From: Rheinheimera faecalis
Lineage (GTDB): Bacteria; Pseudomonadota; Gammaproteobacteria; Enterobacterales; Alteromonadaceae
Reading direction: 5' to 3'
NCBI RefSeq assembly: GCF_021290965.1
Contig: NZ_JAJOYT010000004.1
Coordinates: 310,001-374,000, forward strand
DNA length: 64,000 bases
Every line of letters begins with the position of its first letter. Within the stretch, counting starts at the first letter, position 1. The translations under genes and the position numbers were made by a program. Under the pieces are notes generated by a model. The model saw only the letters and a program-made list of their open reading frames with translations, made no database searches and was not told the origin of the DNA. Below are positions 8,869 to 17,671 of this stretch, piece after piece.

Positions 8869-10724
8869 TTTTGGCTGCATCAAAATCGTCAGTCAGTGAG
8901 TTTGTTTTAGCTGCCCATAAGCGCCAGAGGCATAGAGGTCCTGACGATGAAGGCATACATTTCAGCACTATAGGTGATTGCCATTTGGGGATGGCGCATC
9001 AGCGTCTATCTATCTTGGATTTAAGTCAGAATGGCAAACAGCCAATGGTCTCTTCAACAGGCCGGCATCGGATAATTTTCAATGGTGAAATATACAATTA
9101 TGAAGCTTTAACTAAAGAATTTGGATTGAAAAATCTGGCTTCTAAGACTGACACAGAAGTAGTTGTTGAACTCATTGAAAGACTTGGTATTCATGAGGCT
9201 TGTAAGAGGTTCAACGGAATGTGGGCTATTGCAGTCCATGATGTTGTTGAGAATAAGCTTTATCTATCAAGAGACAGACTTGGAAAAAAACCACTTTATT
9301 ATTGGCAAGACGGGAGTGGTATTTTTGTTGCTTCAGAATTACATAGTTTGCTTCAACACCCTGTTTTAGCTAAAAACTACAAACCGGATCCGGTTGTTGC
9401 TGCAAGATTTCTTGCATATGGGCTTCAAAATATTGATGACCGTAGCTGGATTGATGGGGTGAAATTTCTTCCCGCAGCGAGTATAGGTATAGTTGATCTC
9501 AACACTCCAGAAAAAGGCGTGTTAAACATTTCGAGTTATTGGCAGCCTGCAAAAACTGAAGCAGACTCCTTTACTGCTTCTGCGAGTTCTCTGGTTGATG
9601 AACTAAAATGGTTAGTTGAAGACTCTGTTAAGTTAAGATTGCAAGCTGATGTGCCTGTAGGTATTGCGTTGTCAGGTGGACTTGATTCTTCAATCATCAC
9701 AGCGATGTCTGTCGCTAATAAAAATGAAAAGCAAGATTCAATTAAATTGTTTTCTGCTGTAAACCCAAAATCTAAAGAAGATGAAAGCTTTTTTGTCGAT
9801 AGCATGGCAAAACATGTCGGAAAAGACGTTCAAAAATTCATATTGAATCCAACTGCGGACCATGATTTATTTGAGACTCTTAAAACTTGTATTTCTCATT
9901 CTGATGGCCCACTGTCTTCATTTTCTAGCGTGCTCTTCTATAAGTTAATGGAGTCTGCTAAGGATATTGGGATCAAAGTCATATTGACAGGTCAGGGGGC
10001 TGACGAGGCGTTTTGTGGCTATAGAAAATACCCGATATTAGAAGCAAAAAGACGACTAAAAAACCGTGATTTTGCAGGAGCGTTTAAGTTTCTCTCGGGA
10101 TTTCTTTTCAATGGAACTCTTATATCAGAGTTTAAGTTTAATGAGGCTAAAAGGTATCTTGGCTTATCAAGTAAGTCGATATTAGGGCCAGAAGCTTTAC
10201 GTTCTTTGGATCCCATTTCGTTGTCAACTATAGAAACGTTGCCAGACAGACAATGGGCCGATTTGTCACGGTACTCTGTACCGTACTTGTGTCATTACGA
10301 AGACAGGATGTCTATGGCATTCTCTCGGGAAATTCGAAGTCCATTTCTTGATTATCGTTTAGTTGAGTTTGGGTTGCGTTTGCCGGCTGACTTGAAGATG
10401 AAGAATGGATGGACGAAATATGCCCTGCGTGAAGCATTTAAAGACCAGCTACCGCATGAAGTCTGTTGGCGTAAAGATAAGAAAGGCTTTGTGAATCCAC
10501 AAGATGAATGGTTAAAGAATATACTCTCAGATACTTTATTGCAGTTTATGTCTAATCCACGTGCAAAAGTTTACGAGCATGGGTTGGTAGACAGGGATGC
10601 TTATTTGAGTATGTTCAATAATTATATGGCTGGTAAAGGAAATATCTGGTTTAGAGACGTCTTCGCGCCTTTTAGCCTAGAGCTATGGCTAGACTACCTG
10701 GAGTCTGCAACGGCAACTATATGA
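8856..10724 (+). CDS. asnB: Asparagine synthetase (glutamine-hydrolysing), cluster-associated
   Basis: A 622-residue AsnB-type enzyme. Cys2 (MCGII) is the glutaminase nucleophile of the N-terminal Ntn amidotransferase domain (about 1-210), and the synthetase domain has the ATP-binding SGGLDSS near residue 272 and a conserved TGQGADEAFCGY. AAGGGG upstream supports ATG 8856, and the gene overlaps wzy by 13 nt and the next gene by 4 nt (ATGA). Inside O-antigen clusters such AsnB/WbpS-like proteins are thought to amidate uronic-acid sugars rather than make asparagine, and a UDP-glucose dehydrogenase downstream could provide the uronic acid. That role is inference. Fold and chemistry are well supported. 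Confidence 0.9.
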   Translation: MCGIILAASKSSVSEFVLAAHKRQRHRGPDDEGIHFSTIGDCHLGMAHQRLSILDLSQNGKQPMVSSTGRHRIIFNGEIYNYEALTKEFGLKNLASKTDTEVVVELIERLGIHEACKRFNGMWAIAVHDVVENKLYLSRDRLGKKPLYYWQDGSGIFVASELHSLLQHPVLAKNYKPDPVVAARFLAYGLQNIDDRSWIDGVKFLPAASIGIVDLNTPEKGVLNISSYWQPAKTEADSFTASASSLVDELKWLVEDSVKLRLQADVPVGIALSGGLDSSIITAMSVANKNEKQDSIKLFSAVNPKSKEDESFFVDSMAKHVGKDVQKFILNPTADHDLFETLKTCISHSDGPLSSFSSVLFYKLMESAKDIGIKVILTGQGADEAFCGYRKYPILEAKRRLKNRDFAGAFKFLSGFLFNGTLISEFKFNEAKRYLGLSSKSILGPEALRSLDPISLSTIETLPDRQWADLSRYSVPYLCHYEDRMSMAFSREIRSPFLDYRLVEFGLRLPADLKMKNGWTKYALREAFKDQLPHEVCWRKDKKGFVNPQDEWLKNILSDTLLQFMSNPRAKVYEHGLVDRDAYLSMFNNYMAGKGNIWFRDVFAPFSLELWLDYLESATATI

Positions 10725-12559
10725 CGAGACTATCTGGTTTTATGCTTTTACTAAAAACATTATATAAGTTAGGTGTACAAAACTTAATAAGAGTTGGTTT
10801 GTATAAAGCAAAATTACATTTGAATTTGATCCCTCAAAAAAATAGTCCTTCTCCCGAGGGGGCCTTTTTCGATAGTTCAAATGTCGCGGATATTGGTGAT
10901 GTACCTGTAAATCTGTTTCTTTTTGGGGTTAATCCAATTTGTTTGGATGGCCCTCCAGATTGGCATACTTCATATCTGCCACCATTTAGTTCTGCGCCAG
11001 AGGGGATTATTTGGCGCGATGCTTTAAATGCACTTGATGGATTAGACCCAAAGTTTGTGTGGGAGCTGTCTCGTTTTGGGTGGGCACCTCAATGGGCGCT
11101 GGCGGCTTTAGATACTGGCGACCTCCGTTCAGTCAACCGGTTAAATACGTGGCTCGATGATTGGATCAGAAATAATCCGCCATATTTTGGTGTAAATTGG
11201 GCGTGCGGGCAAGAGTCTGCCATACGTGTAATGCACTTGGTTATTACGGCCATGATTTTGGACGAGATTAAAAAGCCTTCAGAAGTTTTCCAGTGGTATT
11301 TACAGATAAGCGGCGAAAGAATTTATCCCACAATAGGATATGCAATAGGCCAGGACAATAACCACGGTAGTGCAGAAGCTTGTGCACTTTATATCATAGG
11401 TTTGCTAGGAATACATTTGGGCTGGCGAAATTCACGGAAATATTACAACAAAGGCCGTAAGCTCCTGGAAGATCGCGTACGAAAGTTGATTTTAGCCGAC
11501 GGTTCTTCTTGTCAGTATTCTATAAATTATCACAGGGCTAATTTGGAGACCTTCTGCATTGCAGAGCTAGTCCGCCGAAATTTTGATGACACAGTGTTCA
11601 GTCGTTCATATACCGAAAAAATGGTGTTTGGAGCCAAATGGATCTTCCATCTCGCAGATCCTCATACGGGTAGTGTACCTAATGTTGGGGCTAATGATGG
11701 TTCACATTTAAATAATGTTTTTAATGAGGACTATCGTGACTTCCGATCAACAGTGTCTTTGACCGCAAGATTATTTGATAGAGCTTGCGCATACTCCGCT
11801 GACATTTATTGTGACAAAAGAGCTTCACTGTTCAAGCTTGCTGATCATGCCGATACTATTTGGCCTATGCCGGGGAGTCGGACTTTTACTGCGGGAGGAT
11901 ATCATGTATTGCTCGCGGAAGGGGCTAGTCTTGTATTTGACTACCCCAACTTTAATTTTCGACCAAGCCAGGCAGATGCCCTTAATATAGATTTCAATGT
12001 AGGGAACATTAAACTGTTTAGTGACGCAGGTTCTTTTAGTTATATAGGGGCTGACTCGGAGCTGTTTGCTTCATGCAGATCACATAACACTATAGAGTTT
12101 GATGAAACTGAGCCAATGCCCAAACTTAGTAGATTTCTTTTTGGTCAATGGTTGGTATGTAGTGAAGTTTTAGATGTTGTTGTTGATGAGTCTTCTCAAA
12201 GAGCATACGCATTCTATAAAACATATTTTGGAGCAATGCATCGCAGAACTGTTCAACTTTCAACGTATAGATTAGAAATTACTGATCAAATCGAAGGTTT
12301 TTCAAATAAAGCGACACTGCGATGGAGACTACCGGATTTTAAGTGGTCCTTGAGCATGAAGTCTGGTCATGTTTTTATTGTGAGCGATGATTGTCCACAT
12401 ATTGAAATTCAAGTATCTAGTACTGTAGAGTTTTCCGGTTATAAATTGCTTGATGGCTGGGAATCACTTTATTATAGCGATCGTACGAAGGTTGTCGTAG
12501 CTGAGTTTGAAGTTGCCAATCCTTGTACAATAATAACTCAGGTCAAGTGGACGCAATGA
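10721..12559 (+). CDS. Heparinase II/III-family protein
   Basis: A 612-residue protein with an N-terminal alpha-barrel-like region (WAPQWALAALDTGD, GQDNNHGSAEACALY, SSCQYSINYHRANL). A C-terminal beta-sandwich follows (FTAGGYHVLLAEGASLVFDYP, ADALNIDF, SCRSHNTIEFDE). This is the layout of heparinase II/III and alginate-lyase-like proteins that cleave uronic-acid polysaccharides by beta-elimination; Asn, His and Tyr candidates are retained. No clear signal peptide is visible. ATG 10721 overlaps the asnB stop as ATGA, and the gene ends ATGA with the next transferase. Its place inside a biosynthetic operon suggests editing or trimming of the home polymer, not scavenging. Confidence 0.8.
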   Translation: MTRLSGFMLLLKTLYKLGVQNLIRVGLYKAKLHLNLIPQKNSPSPEGAFFDSSNVADIGDVPVNLFLFGVNPICLDGPPDWHTSYLPPFSSAPEGIIWRDALNALDGLDPKFVWELSRFGWAPQWALAALDTGDLRSVNRLNTWLDDWIRNNPPYFGVNWACGQESAIRVMHLVITAMILDEIKKPSEVFQWYLQISGERIYPTIGYAIGQDNNHGSAEACALYIIGLLGIHLGWRNSRKYYNKGRKLLEDRVRKLILADGSSCQYSINYHRANLETFCIAELVRRNFDDTVFSRSYTEKMVFGAKWIFHLADPHTGSVPNVGANDGSHLNNVFNEDYRDFRSTVSLTARLFDRACAYSADIYCDKRASLFKLADHADTIWPMPGSRTFTAGGYHVLLAEGASLVFDYPNFNFRPSQADALNIDFNVGNIKLFSDAGSFSYIGADSELFASCRSHNTIEFDETEPMPKLSRFLFGQWLVCSEVLDVVVDESSQRAYAFYKTYFGAMHRRTVQLSTYRLEITDQIEGFSNKATLRWRLPDFKWSLSMKSGHVFIVSDDCPHIEIQVSSTVEFSGYKLLDGWESLYYSDRTKVVVAEFEVANPCTIITQVKWTQ

Positions 12560-13773
12560 AGATCTTATATTTTCACCAACATTTTTCTACGCCAAAAGGT
12601 TCAACGGGTATCCGTTCTTATGAAATGGCAAGACGATTGATTGCCAAAGGTAACACAGTCACAATGGTGTGTGGCAGTTATGGTGGCGGTGAAACAGGCC
12701 TATCGTCATCTTTTATTAAAGGCAAACGAACTGGGCAGGTCGATGGCATAAATATCATTGAATTTGATCTCGCTTATTCAAACAGCGACGGTTTTGTTAA
12801 ACGAGCAGCCATCTTTTTAAAGTTTGCAGTGAAAAGTATAGGCATTGCATTACGCGCAGACTATGACATAGTTTTCGCAACCACCACGCCGCTAACCGCT
12901 GGTATTCCAGGCATTTTTGCCCGGTGGCTGCGTAGGAAGCCGTTTGTGTTTGAGGTAAGAGATCTGTGGCCTGAATTGCCAAAAGCAATGGGGGTTATAA
13001 GCAATCCTTTAGTGCTTGGAGCTATGTCAGCGCTTGAGTGGGCATCTTATCGTTCAGCGCATCGTTGTATTGGACTATCACCAGGCATCGTTAAAGGTAT
13101 TGCCGAGCGAGGCGTCAAGCCTAAACTTATCCGTTCAGTTCCTAACGGTTGTGATCTGGAAATTTTTTCCGATACTAAAACGCCTTGGCGACCTGATGGC
13201 GTGGAAAGTACTGATTTGATGGCGGTGTTTACCGGAACACATGGCATGGCCAATGGCCTTAATGCTGTTTTAAATGTGGCTGTTGAGCTTCAAAAACGTA
13301 AAAGAAATGATATTAAGCTCGTTCTTGTTGGGCAGGGTAAACTAAAACCGGCTCTGCAGCAACGTGCAGCAGAATTGAAACTCGAGAACGTAATTTTTCA
13401 TGATCCGGTTAATAAAACAAAGCTTGCCGGTCTAATGGCTTCAGCTGACATAGGATTGCAGCTCTTAGCTAATGTTCCGGCGTTCTACTACGGTACTTCT
13501 CCGAATAAGTTTTTTGATTATATTGCAGCAGGGTTGCCTGTACTGAATAATTATCCCGGTTGGTTGGCTGAAATGCTCGTTGAGCATAAGTGTGGTTTTG
13601 CTGTTGAACCCGACAATGTAAATGCTTTTGCTGATGCACTGATTGTGGCTTCTGACGATCGCTGCGCTTTAAAAGAGATGGGGAAACGAGGTCGATTACT
13701 GGCGGAACAACAATTCGATAGAAGAATACTGGCTGATGCTTGGGTTGAGTGGGTTACGGGTGTAAAAGAATGA
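12556..13773 (+). CDS. WbuB-like family 4 glycosyltransferase
   Basis: A 405-residue GT-B enzyme beginning [20 protein letters not shown], a start shared by WbuB-type transferases. The C-terminal half carries the usual GT4 features: a VFTGTHG segment, [13 protein letters not shown], and the donor-pocket stretch [19 protein letters not shown] containing the E/D-x7-E-like region. ATG 12556 overlaps the previous stop (ATGA), and an upstream in-frame ATG at 12523 lies inside the previous gene and lacks support. The 3' end overlaps the next gene by 4 nt. In related clusters such enzymes add the second sugar to an undecaprenyl-PP-linked amino sugar, which fits a position directly before a PglC-type transferase. 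Confidence 0.88.
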   Translation: MKILYFHQHFSTPKGSTGIRSYEMARRLIAKGNTVTMVCGSYGGGETGLSSSFIKGKRTGQVDGINIIEFDLAYSNSDGFVKRAAIFLKFAVKSIGIALRADYDIVFATTTPLTAGIPGIFARWLRRKPFVFEVRDLWPELPKAMGVISNPLVLGAMSALEWASYRSAHRCIGLSPGIVKGIAERGVKPKLIRSVPNGCDLEIFSDTKTPWRPDGVESTDLMAVFTGTHGMANGLNAVLNVAVELQKRKRNDIKLVLVGQGKLKPALQQRAAELKLENVIFHDPVNKTKLAGLMASADIGLQLLANVPAFYYGTSPNKFFDYIAAGLPVLNNYPGWLAEMLVEHKCGFAVEPDNVNAFADALIVASDDRCALKEMGKRGRLLAEQQFDRRILADAWVEWVTGVKE

Positions 13774-14366
13774 AACGTTTATCTGATATTTTTTTGACCT
13801 TACTCGCATTGCTGATGTTATGGCCGATTATTCTGATAGTCGCTCTGCTCATAAAGTTTAAACTAGGCTCGCCAGTATTGTTTTCGCAGCTTAGACCTGG
13901 TCTGTCAGGTAAAGCATTCAGGATGTATAAGTTTCGCTCAATGCTTGATGCAACAGATAAATTTGGTAATCAACTGCAGGATGAATTGAGGTTAACTCGT
14001 TTCGGCAGGATGCTGCGCTCAACGAGTATGGATGAACTTCCGGGTTTGTGGAATGTGTTAAAAGGCGATATGAGTCTTGTAGGACCAAGGCCTCTGTTGA
14101 TCGAGTATTTACCCTTGTACTCAGCTGAACAAGCTCGCCGTCATCAGGTTCGACCGGGGATTACCGGCTGGGCTCAGGTGAACGGTCGTAATGCCATTAG
14201 CTGGGATGATAAATTTAAACTTGATGTTTGGTATGTTGATAACCAAAGTTTCTTGCTTGATATAAGAATTCTGTTTTTGACCATCAAAAAAGTATTTGTA
14301 CGCGAAGGTATTACCGCTGCGGGGGAAGCTACCATGAGTAAATTTACCGGGAGTAAGACCGAGTGA
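13770..14366 (+). CDS. pglC: PglC-type initiating sugar-phosphate transferase
   Basis: A 198-residue monotopic phosphoglycosyl transferase. It has one N-terminal re-entrant membrane helix ([21 protein letters not shown]), then the signature stretches [28 protein letters not shown] with the catalytic Asp-Glu dyad, LVGPRPL, and [14 protein letters not shown]. The short form without extra membrane helices is the PglC class that transfers a diNAcBac- or similar sugar-phosphate to undecaprenyl phosphate. The start overlaps the upstream stop (ATGA 13770-13773), and the gene ends in a GTGA overlap with pglD. Together with the next genes this defines the first sugar of the repeat unit as probably di-N-acetylbacillosamine. 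WecP/WcaJ-like specificity is not excluded. Confidence 0.88.
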   Translation: MKRLSDIFLTLLALLMLWPIILIVALLIKFKLGSPVLFSQLRPGLSGKAFRMYKFRSMLDATDKFGNQLQDELRLTRFGRMLRSTSMDELPGLWNVLKGDMSLVGPRPLLIEYLPLYSAEQARRHQVRPGITGWAQVNGRNAISWDDKFKLDVWYVDNQSFLLDIRILFLTIKKVFVREGITAAGEATMSKFTGSKTE

Positions 14367-14983
14367 GTGTACTCGCTATTTTGGGGGCAAGTGGTCATGG
14401 AAAGGTCGTTGCTGAAATAGCTCTTGCTACAGGGCACTGGCAGCAAGTTGTTTTTTATGATGATGCCTGGCCTCAGAAGCTACATAATGGACAATTCCAG
14501 ATTGTAGGAGATACTCAACGACTATTGGCATTGGAACATAAGCCGGAAGTCGCAGTCGGGATTGGTAATAATCAAATCAGGTTGCATAAGCAAGCTGAAT
14601 TAATTTCGGCTGGATTTGCTGTCGCTACTGTAATTCATCCAACAGCAGTTGTTTCTGCAACAGCAAAGATTTCCGCTGGTACCGTTATTATGCCCGGAGC
14701 CATTATAAATGCGGATGTACATATTGCGACGGGATGTATTATTAATTCTAACGCTGTGGTAGAGCATGATTGTGTGCTTGCTGACGGTTGTCATGTCAGC
14801 CCTGGAGCAGCTCTAGCTGGTGGAGTTCATCTTGGAGAGGGGGCCTGGATTGGCATAGGGGCTTCAGTAATTCAGCAAAAAAAAATAGGCCAATATGTAA
14901 TGGTTGGCGCTGGTGCTGCGGTCGTGTCTGATTTACCTGACAACGTTACTGCGGTAGGTGTTCCTGCAAAGATAATAAAGTAA
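14363..14983 (+). CDS. pglD: PglD-like sugar O/N-acetyltransferase
   Basis: A 206-residue NeuD/PglD-family protein. It has an N-terminal small Rossmann-like domain ([17 protein letters not shown]) that binds the UDP-sugar, followed by a left-handed beta-helix of hexapeptide repeats ([40 protein letters not shown]). The predicted general-base His is in EHDC. PglD acetylates the 4-amino group of the UDP-sugar made by PglF and PglE. Translation begins at GTG 14363, overlapping the pglC stop by GTGA. The context between pglC and pglE strongly supports the diNAcBac role over sialic-acid O-acetylation. Confidence 0.87.
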   Translation: MSVLAILGASGHGKVVAEIALATGHWQQVVFYDDAWPQKLHNGQFQIVGDTQRLLALEHKPEVAVGIGNNQIRLHKQAELISAGFAVATVIHPTAVVSATAKISAGTVIMPGAIINADVHIATGCIINSNAVVEHDCVLADGCHVSPGAALAGGVHLGEGAWIGIGASVIQQKKIGQYVMVGAGAAVVSDLPDNVTAVGVPAKIIK

Positions 14984-14995
14984 AGATGGGATTGT

Positions 14996-16171
14996 ATGCT
15001 AAATACTAAATTTTCGCCGTGGCCAAGTTTCTCCATAGAAGAAGCAGAAGCAGTCAAACAAGTGATTTTGTCTAATAAAGTGAATTACTGGACCGGTCAG
15101 GAATGTCGCGAATTTGAAAAAGAATATGCCAACTGGTCAGGCTGCGATTACGCAATTGCTTTATCAAACGGAACTCTTGCATTGGATGTTGCTTTGGTTG
15201 CTTTAGGAGTCGGTATAGGGGATGACGTTATTGTTACGCCGCGAACTTTTCTTGCCTCAGTTTCTACAGTGGTGACGGCTGGTGCTAATCCGATTTTCGC
15301 TGATGTAGATTTAAATAGTCAAAATATCACTGCCGAGACTATAGAAGCGGTTCTTACTCCTAAAACCAAGGCAGTAATAGTGGTTCATCTTGCAGGCATG
15401 CCTGCTGACATGGATCCAATTATGGCATTGTCTGAAAAGCATGGTTTTGCTGTGATCGAAGATTGTGCTCAAGCTCATGGTGCCAGGTATAAGGGACGAG
15501 CTGTTGGAACAATAGGCCATATTGGTGCTTGGTCCTTTTGTCAGGATAAAATTATGACGACTGGAGGCGAGGGCGGTATGGTGACTACCAATGATAAGAG
15601 CCTTTGGTCCAAAATGTGGTCTTATAAAGATCATGGTAAAAGTTTCGAAGCTGTTTACGAAAGAGCACATCCTCCAGGATTCCGTTGGGTGCATGATAGC
15701 TTTGGAACGAATTGGAGAATGCTGGAAGTTCAGGCCGTTCTTGGTCGGATACAACTGAAAAAGATGAGTGAGTGGACTAAAACACGTCAAAAATATTCTG
15801 CACTTCTGGACAAAACTGCCGAAAGATATTCTGCAGTAAGATGCGTTTCTGTGCCTGAATATTGTGAACATGCGACTTATAAACATTATTTTTTCGTGAA
15901 TGTCGATAAGCTGGCATCAGGGTGGAATCGCGATAAAATTATTGAGGAAATTAATGCTCTTGGTGTTCCTTGTTATCAAGGTAGCTGTTCAGAGGTTTAT
16001 CTTGAACGCGCTTTTGATAACACGCCCTGGCGCCCTAAAGAACGTCTGAAAAATGCGAGAGAGCTAGGTGAAACCAGTCTGATGCTGCTCGTTCATCCAA
16101 CGTTAACTGAAGAAGAGATACAAAAGTCATGTGATGTTCTTGATCACGTACTTTCTTTGGCGTCTCTGTAA
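14996..16171 (+). CDS. pglE: PglE-like PLP-dependent sugar aminotransferase (DegT/DnrJ/EryC1/StrS)
   Basis: A 391-residue aminotransferase of the DegT/DnrJ/EryC1/StrS family. ALSNGTLALDVAL binds the PLP phosphate, VIEDCAQAHGA contains the ring-stacking Asp, and WSFCQDKIMTTGGEGGM contains the Schiff-base Lys. It would transfer an amino group from glutamate to the 4-keto sugar formed by PglF. It starts 12 nt after pglD and is followed after 12 nt by ugd. LegC/PseC-like aminotransferases are close relatives, but the pglC-pglD neighbourhood favours bacillosamine synthesis. Confidence 0.87.
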   Translation: MLNTKFSPWPSFSIEEAEAVKQVILSNKVNYWTGQECREFEKEYANWSGCDYAIALSNGTLALDVALVALGVGIGDDVIVTPRTFLASVSTVVTAGANPIFADVDLNSQNITAETIEAVLTPKTKAVIVVHLAGMPADMDPIMALSEKHGFAVIEDCAQAHGARYKGRAVGTIGHIGAWSFCQDKIMTTGGEGGMVTTNDKSLWSKMWSYKDHGKSFEAVYERAHPPGFRWVHDSFGTNWRMLEVQAVLGRIQLKKMSEWTKTRQKYSALLDKTAERYSAVRCVSVPEYCEHATYKHYFFVNVDKLASGWNRDKIIEEINALGVPCYQGSCSEVYLERAFDNTPWRPKERLKNARELGETSLMLLVHPTLTEEEIQKSCDVLDHVLSLASL

Positions 16172-16183
16172 TAAAAGGTATTT

Positions 16184-17533
16184 ATGAAAGTTACCGTCTT
16201 TGGTATTGGTTATGTTGGTTTGGTGCAAGCTGCTGTTTTAGCTGAAGTTGGCCATGATGTAGTCTGTGTTGACATCAATGCTGAACGTGTTGAAAAGCTA
16301 AATCAGGGCATTATTCCTATTTACGAACCTGGTTTAGCTCCGTTGGTGACCAATAACTTTCAAGCTGGGCGCCTGCGTTTTACTACAGACGCGGCTTTTG
16401 GTGTAGAACATGGCTTAATTCAGTTTATTGCTGTGGGTACACCGCCTGACGAAGACGGCTCAGCCGATTTACAATACGTATTAGCAGTCGCTAAAACTAT
16501 AGCAACCTGTATGAATTCCCCTAAAGTAGTGATAGATAAATCTACTGTTCCTGTAGGCACTGCAGACAAAGTAAAGCAGCAAATTTTTCAGGTTTTGGCC
16601 GAGCGTAACATTGATATTCAGTTTGATGTGGTGTCGAACCCTGAGTTTTTAAAAGAAGGTGCTGCTGTTGCTGATTGCATGCGGCCAGACCGGATCATTA
16701 TTGGTACTTACAATGATAAGCCAGTGGATCTGGTGCGTGAGCTGTATGAGCCTTTTAATCGCAATCACGACAAAATGATTTTTATGGATGTACGTAGTGC
16801 AGAGCTGACCAAGTATGCAGCCAATTGCATGCTGGCGACCAAAATTTCTTTTATGAACGAAATGGCAAATCTTGCCGAGCTGTTAGGTGCAGATATTGAA
16901 GCTGTGCGTAAAGGTATAGGCTCTGACCCACGTATCGGCTACCACTTTATTTATCCTGGCTGTGGTTATGGTGGTTCTTGTTTTCCAAAAGATGTACAGG
17001 CGCTTATTCGTACCTCTGAACAAAATGGTTATACGCCGAAAATCCTTCAAGCTGTTGAAGCTGTTAATAATAAGCAGAAGTACAAACTACCAACCTTGGT
17101 AAAACAGCACTTTGGTGAAAATTTAACAGGGAAAACCTTTGCTGTGTGGGGGTTGAGTTTTAAGCCCAATACGGATGATATGCGTGAAGCTTCCAGCCGT
17201 GTTTTGATAGAAGAGTTATGGGCAGCTGGTGCCACAGTGCATGCCTTTGACCCTCAGGCTATGGAAGAAACTCAGCGTATTTATGGCGTGCGACCGGACT
17301 TTGTACTTTGTGGTACTAAAGAAGCCGCATTGCAAGGCGCTGATGCTCTTGTTATTTGTACTGAGTGGCAACAATTTAAAGCACCAGATTTTGACTTTCT
17401 CAAACAGCAGTTGGCAACACCGGTGATTTTTGATGGACGTAATTTGTTCGACCCGGAGCGGTTGAAACAAAAAGGCTTTAGTTATTATGCGATTGGCCGT
17501 GCAAAAAGTGTGAAGTCTTATGACGTTTTATAA
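16184..17533 (+). CDS. ugd: UDP-glucose/UDP-sugar 6-dehydrogenase
   Basis: A 449-residue NAD-dependent enzyme that oxidises a UDP-hexose to the uronic acid. It has an N-terminal Rossmann motif (FGIGYVGL), the central helix region [19 protein letters not shown], the catalytic-Cys motif [13 protein letters not shown] near residue 260, and the C-terminal UDP-binding domain ([17 protein letters not shown]). AAAGG precedes ATG 16184. It probably supplies UDP-glucuronate (or, if WbpO/WbpA-like, an N-acetylhexosaminuronate) for the polysaccharide, and possibly the substrate for the AsnB-like amidase. A terminator-like hairpin follows, marking the likely end of the transcription unit. Confidence 0.92.
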   Translation: MKVTVFGIGYVGLVQAAVLAEVGHDVVCVDINAERVEKLNQGIIPIYEPGLAPLVTNNFQAGRLRFTTDAAFGVEHGLIQFIAVGTPPDEDGSADLQYVLAVAKTIATCMNSPKVVIDKSTVPVGTADKVKQQIFQVLAERNIDIQFDVVSNPEFLKEGAAVADCMRPDRIIIGTYNDKPVDLVRELYEPFNRNHDKMIFMDVRSAELTKYAANCMLATKISFMNEMANLAELLGADIEAVRKGIGSDPRIGYHFIYPGCGYGGSCFPKDVQALIRTSEQNGYTPKILQAVEAVNNKQKYKLPTLVKQHFGENLTGKTFAVWGLSFKPNTDDMREASSRVLIEELWAAGATVHAFDPQAMEETQRIYGVRPDFVLCGTKEAALQGADALVICTEWQQFKAPDFDFLKQQLATPVIFDGRNLFDPERLKQKGFSYYAIGRAKSVKSYDVL

Positions 17534-17601
17534 AACGACAATCATTTTAGTTTAGTTTTCTCGATGAAACAAAACTGCAGAGGATTGCGGTTATTAACCA
17601 G

Positions 17602-17633
17602 GCTCGATGTGTTTCATAAAGCATCGGGCTTTT
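17602..17633 (+). terminator. Probable Rho-independent terminator after ugd
   Basis: GCTCGATG (17602-17609) pairs with CATCGGGC (17622-17629), including one G-T pair, around a 12-nt loop and is followed by TTTT. It lies between ugd and the first pglF and would end the wzx-ugd transcript. Confidence 0.55.
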
Positions 17634-17671
17634 AGGTTATGTAAAAATGGTTTGTATATTTGGAGTGTGTT

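Noticed and set aside
15311-15886. 191-residue minus-strand open frame inside pglE
   Set aside because: Overlaps a well-supported aminotransferase completely, and its sequence shows no recognisable domain.
1-17533. JUMPstart/ops (RfaH) element for the polysaccharide cluster
   Set aside because: No GGCGGTAGCGT-like sequence is seen; the cluster's promoter lies outside the window.
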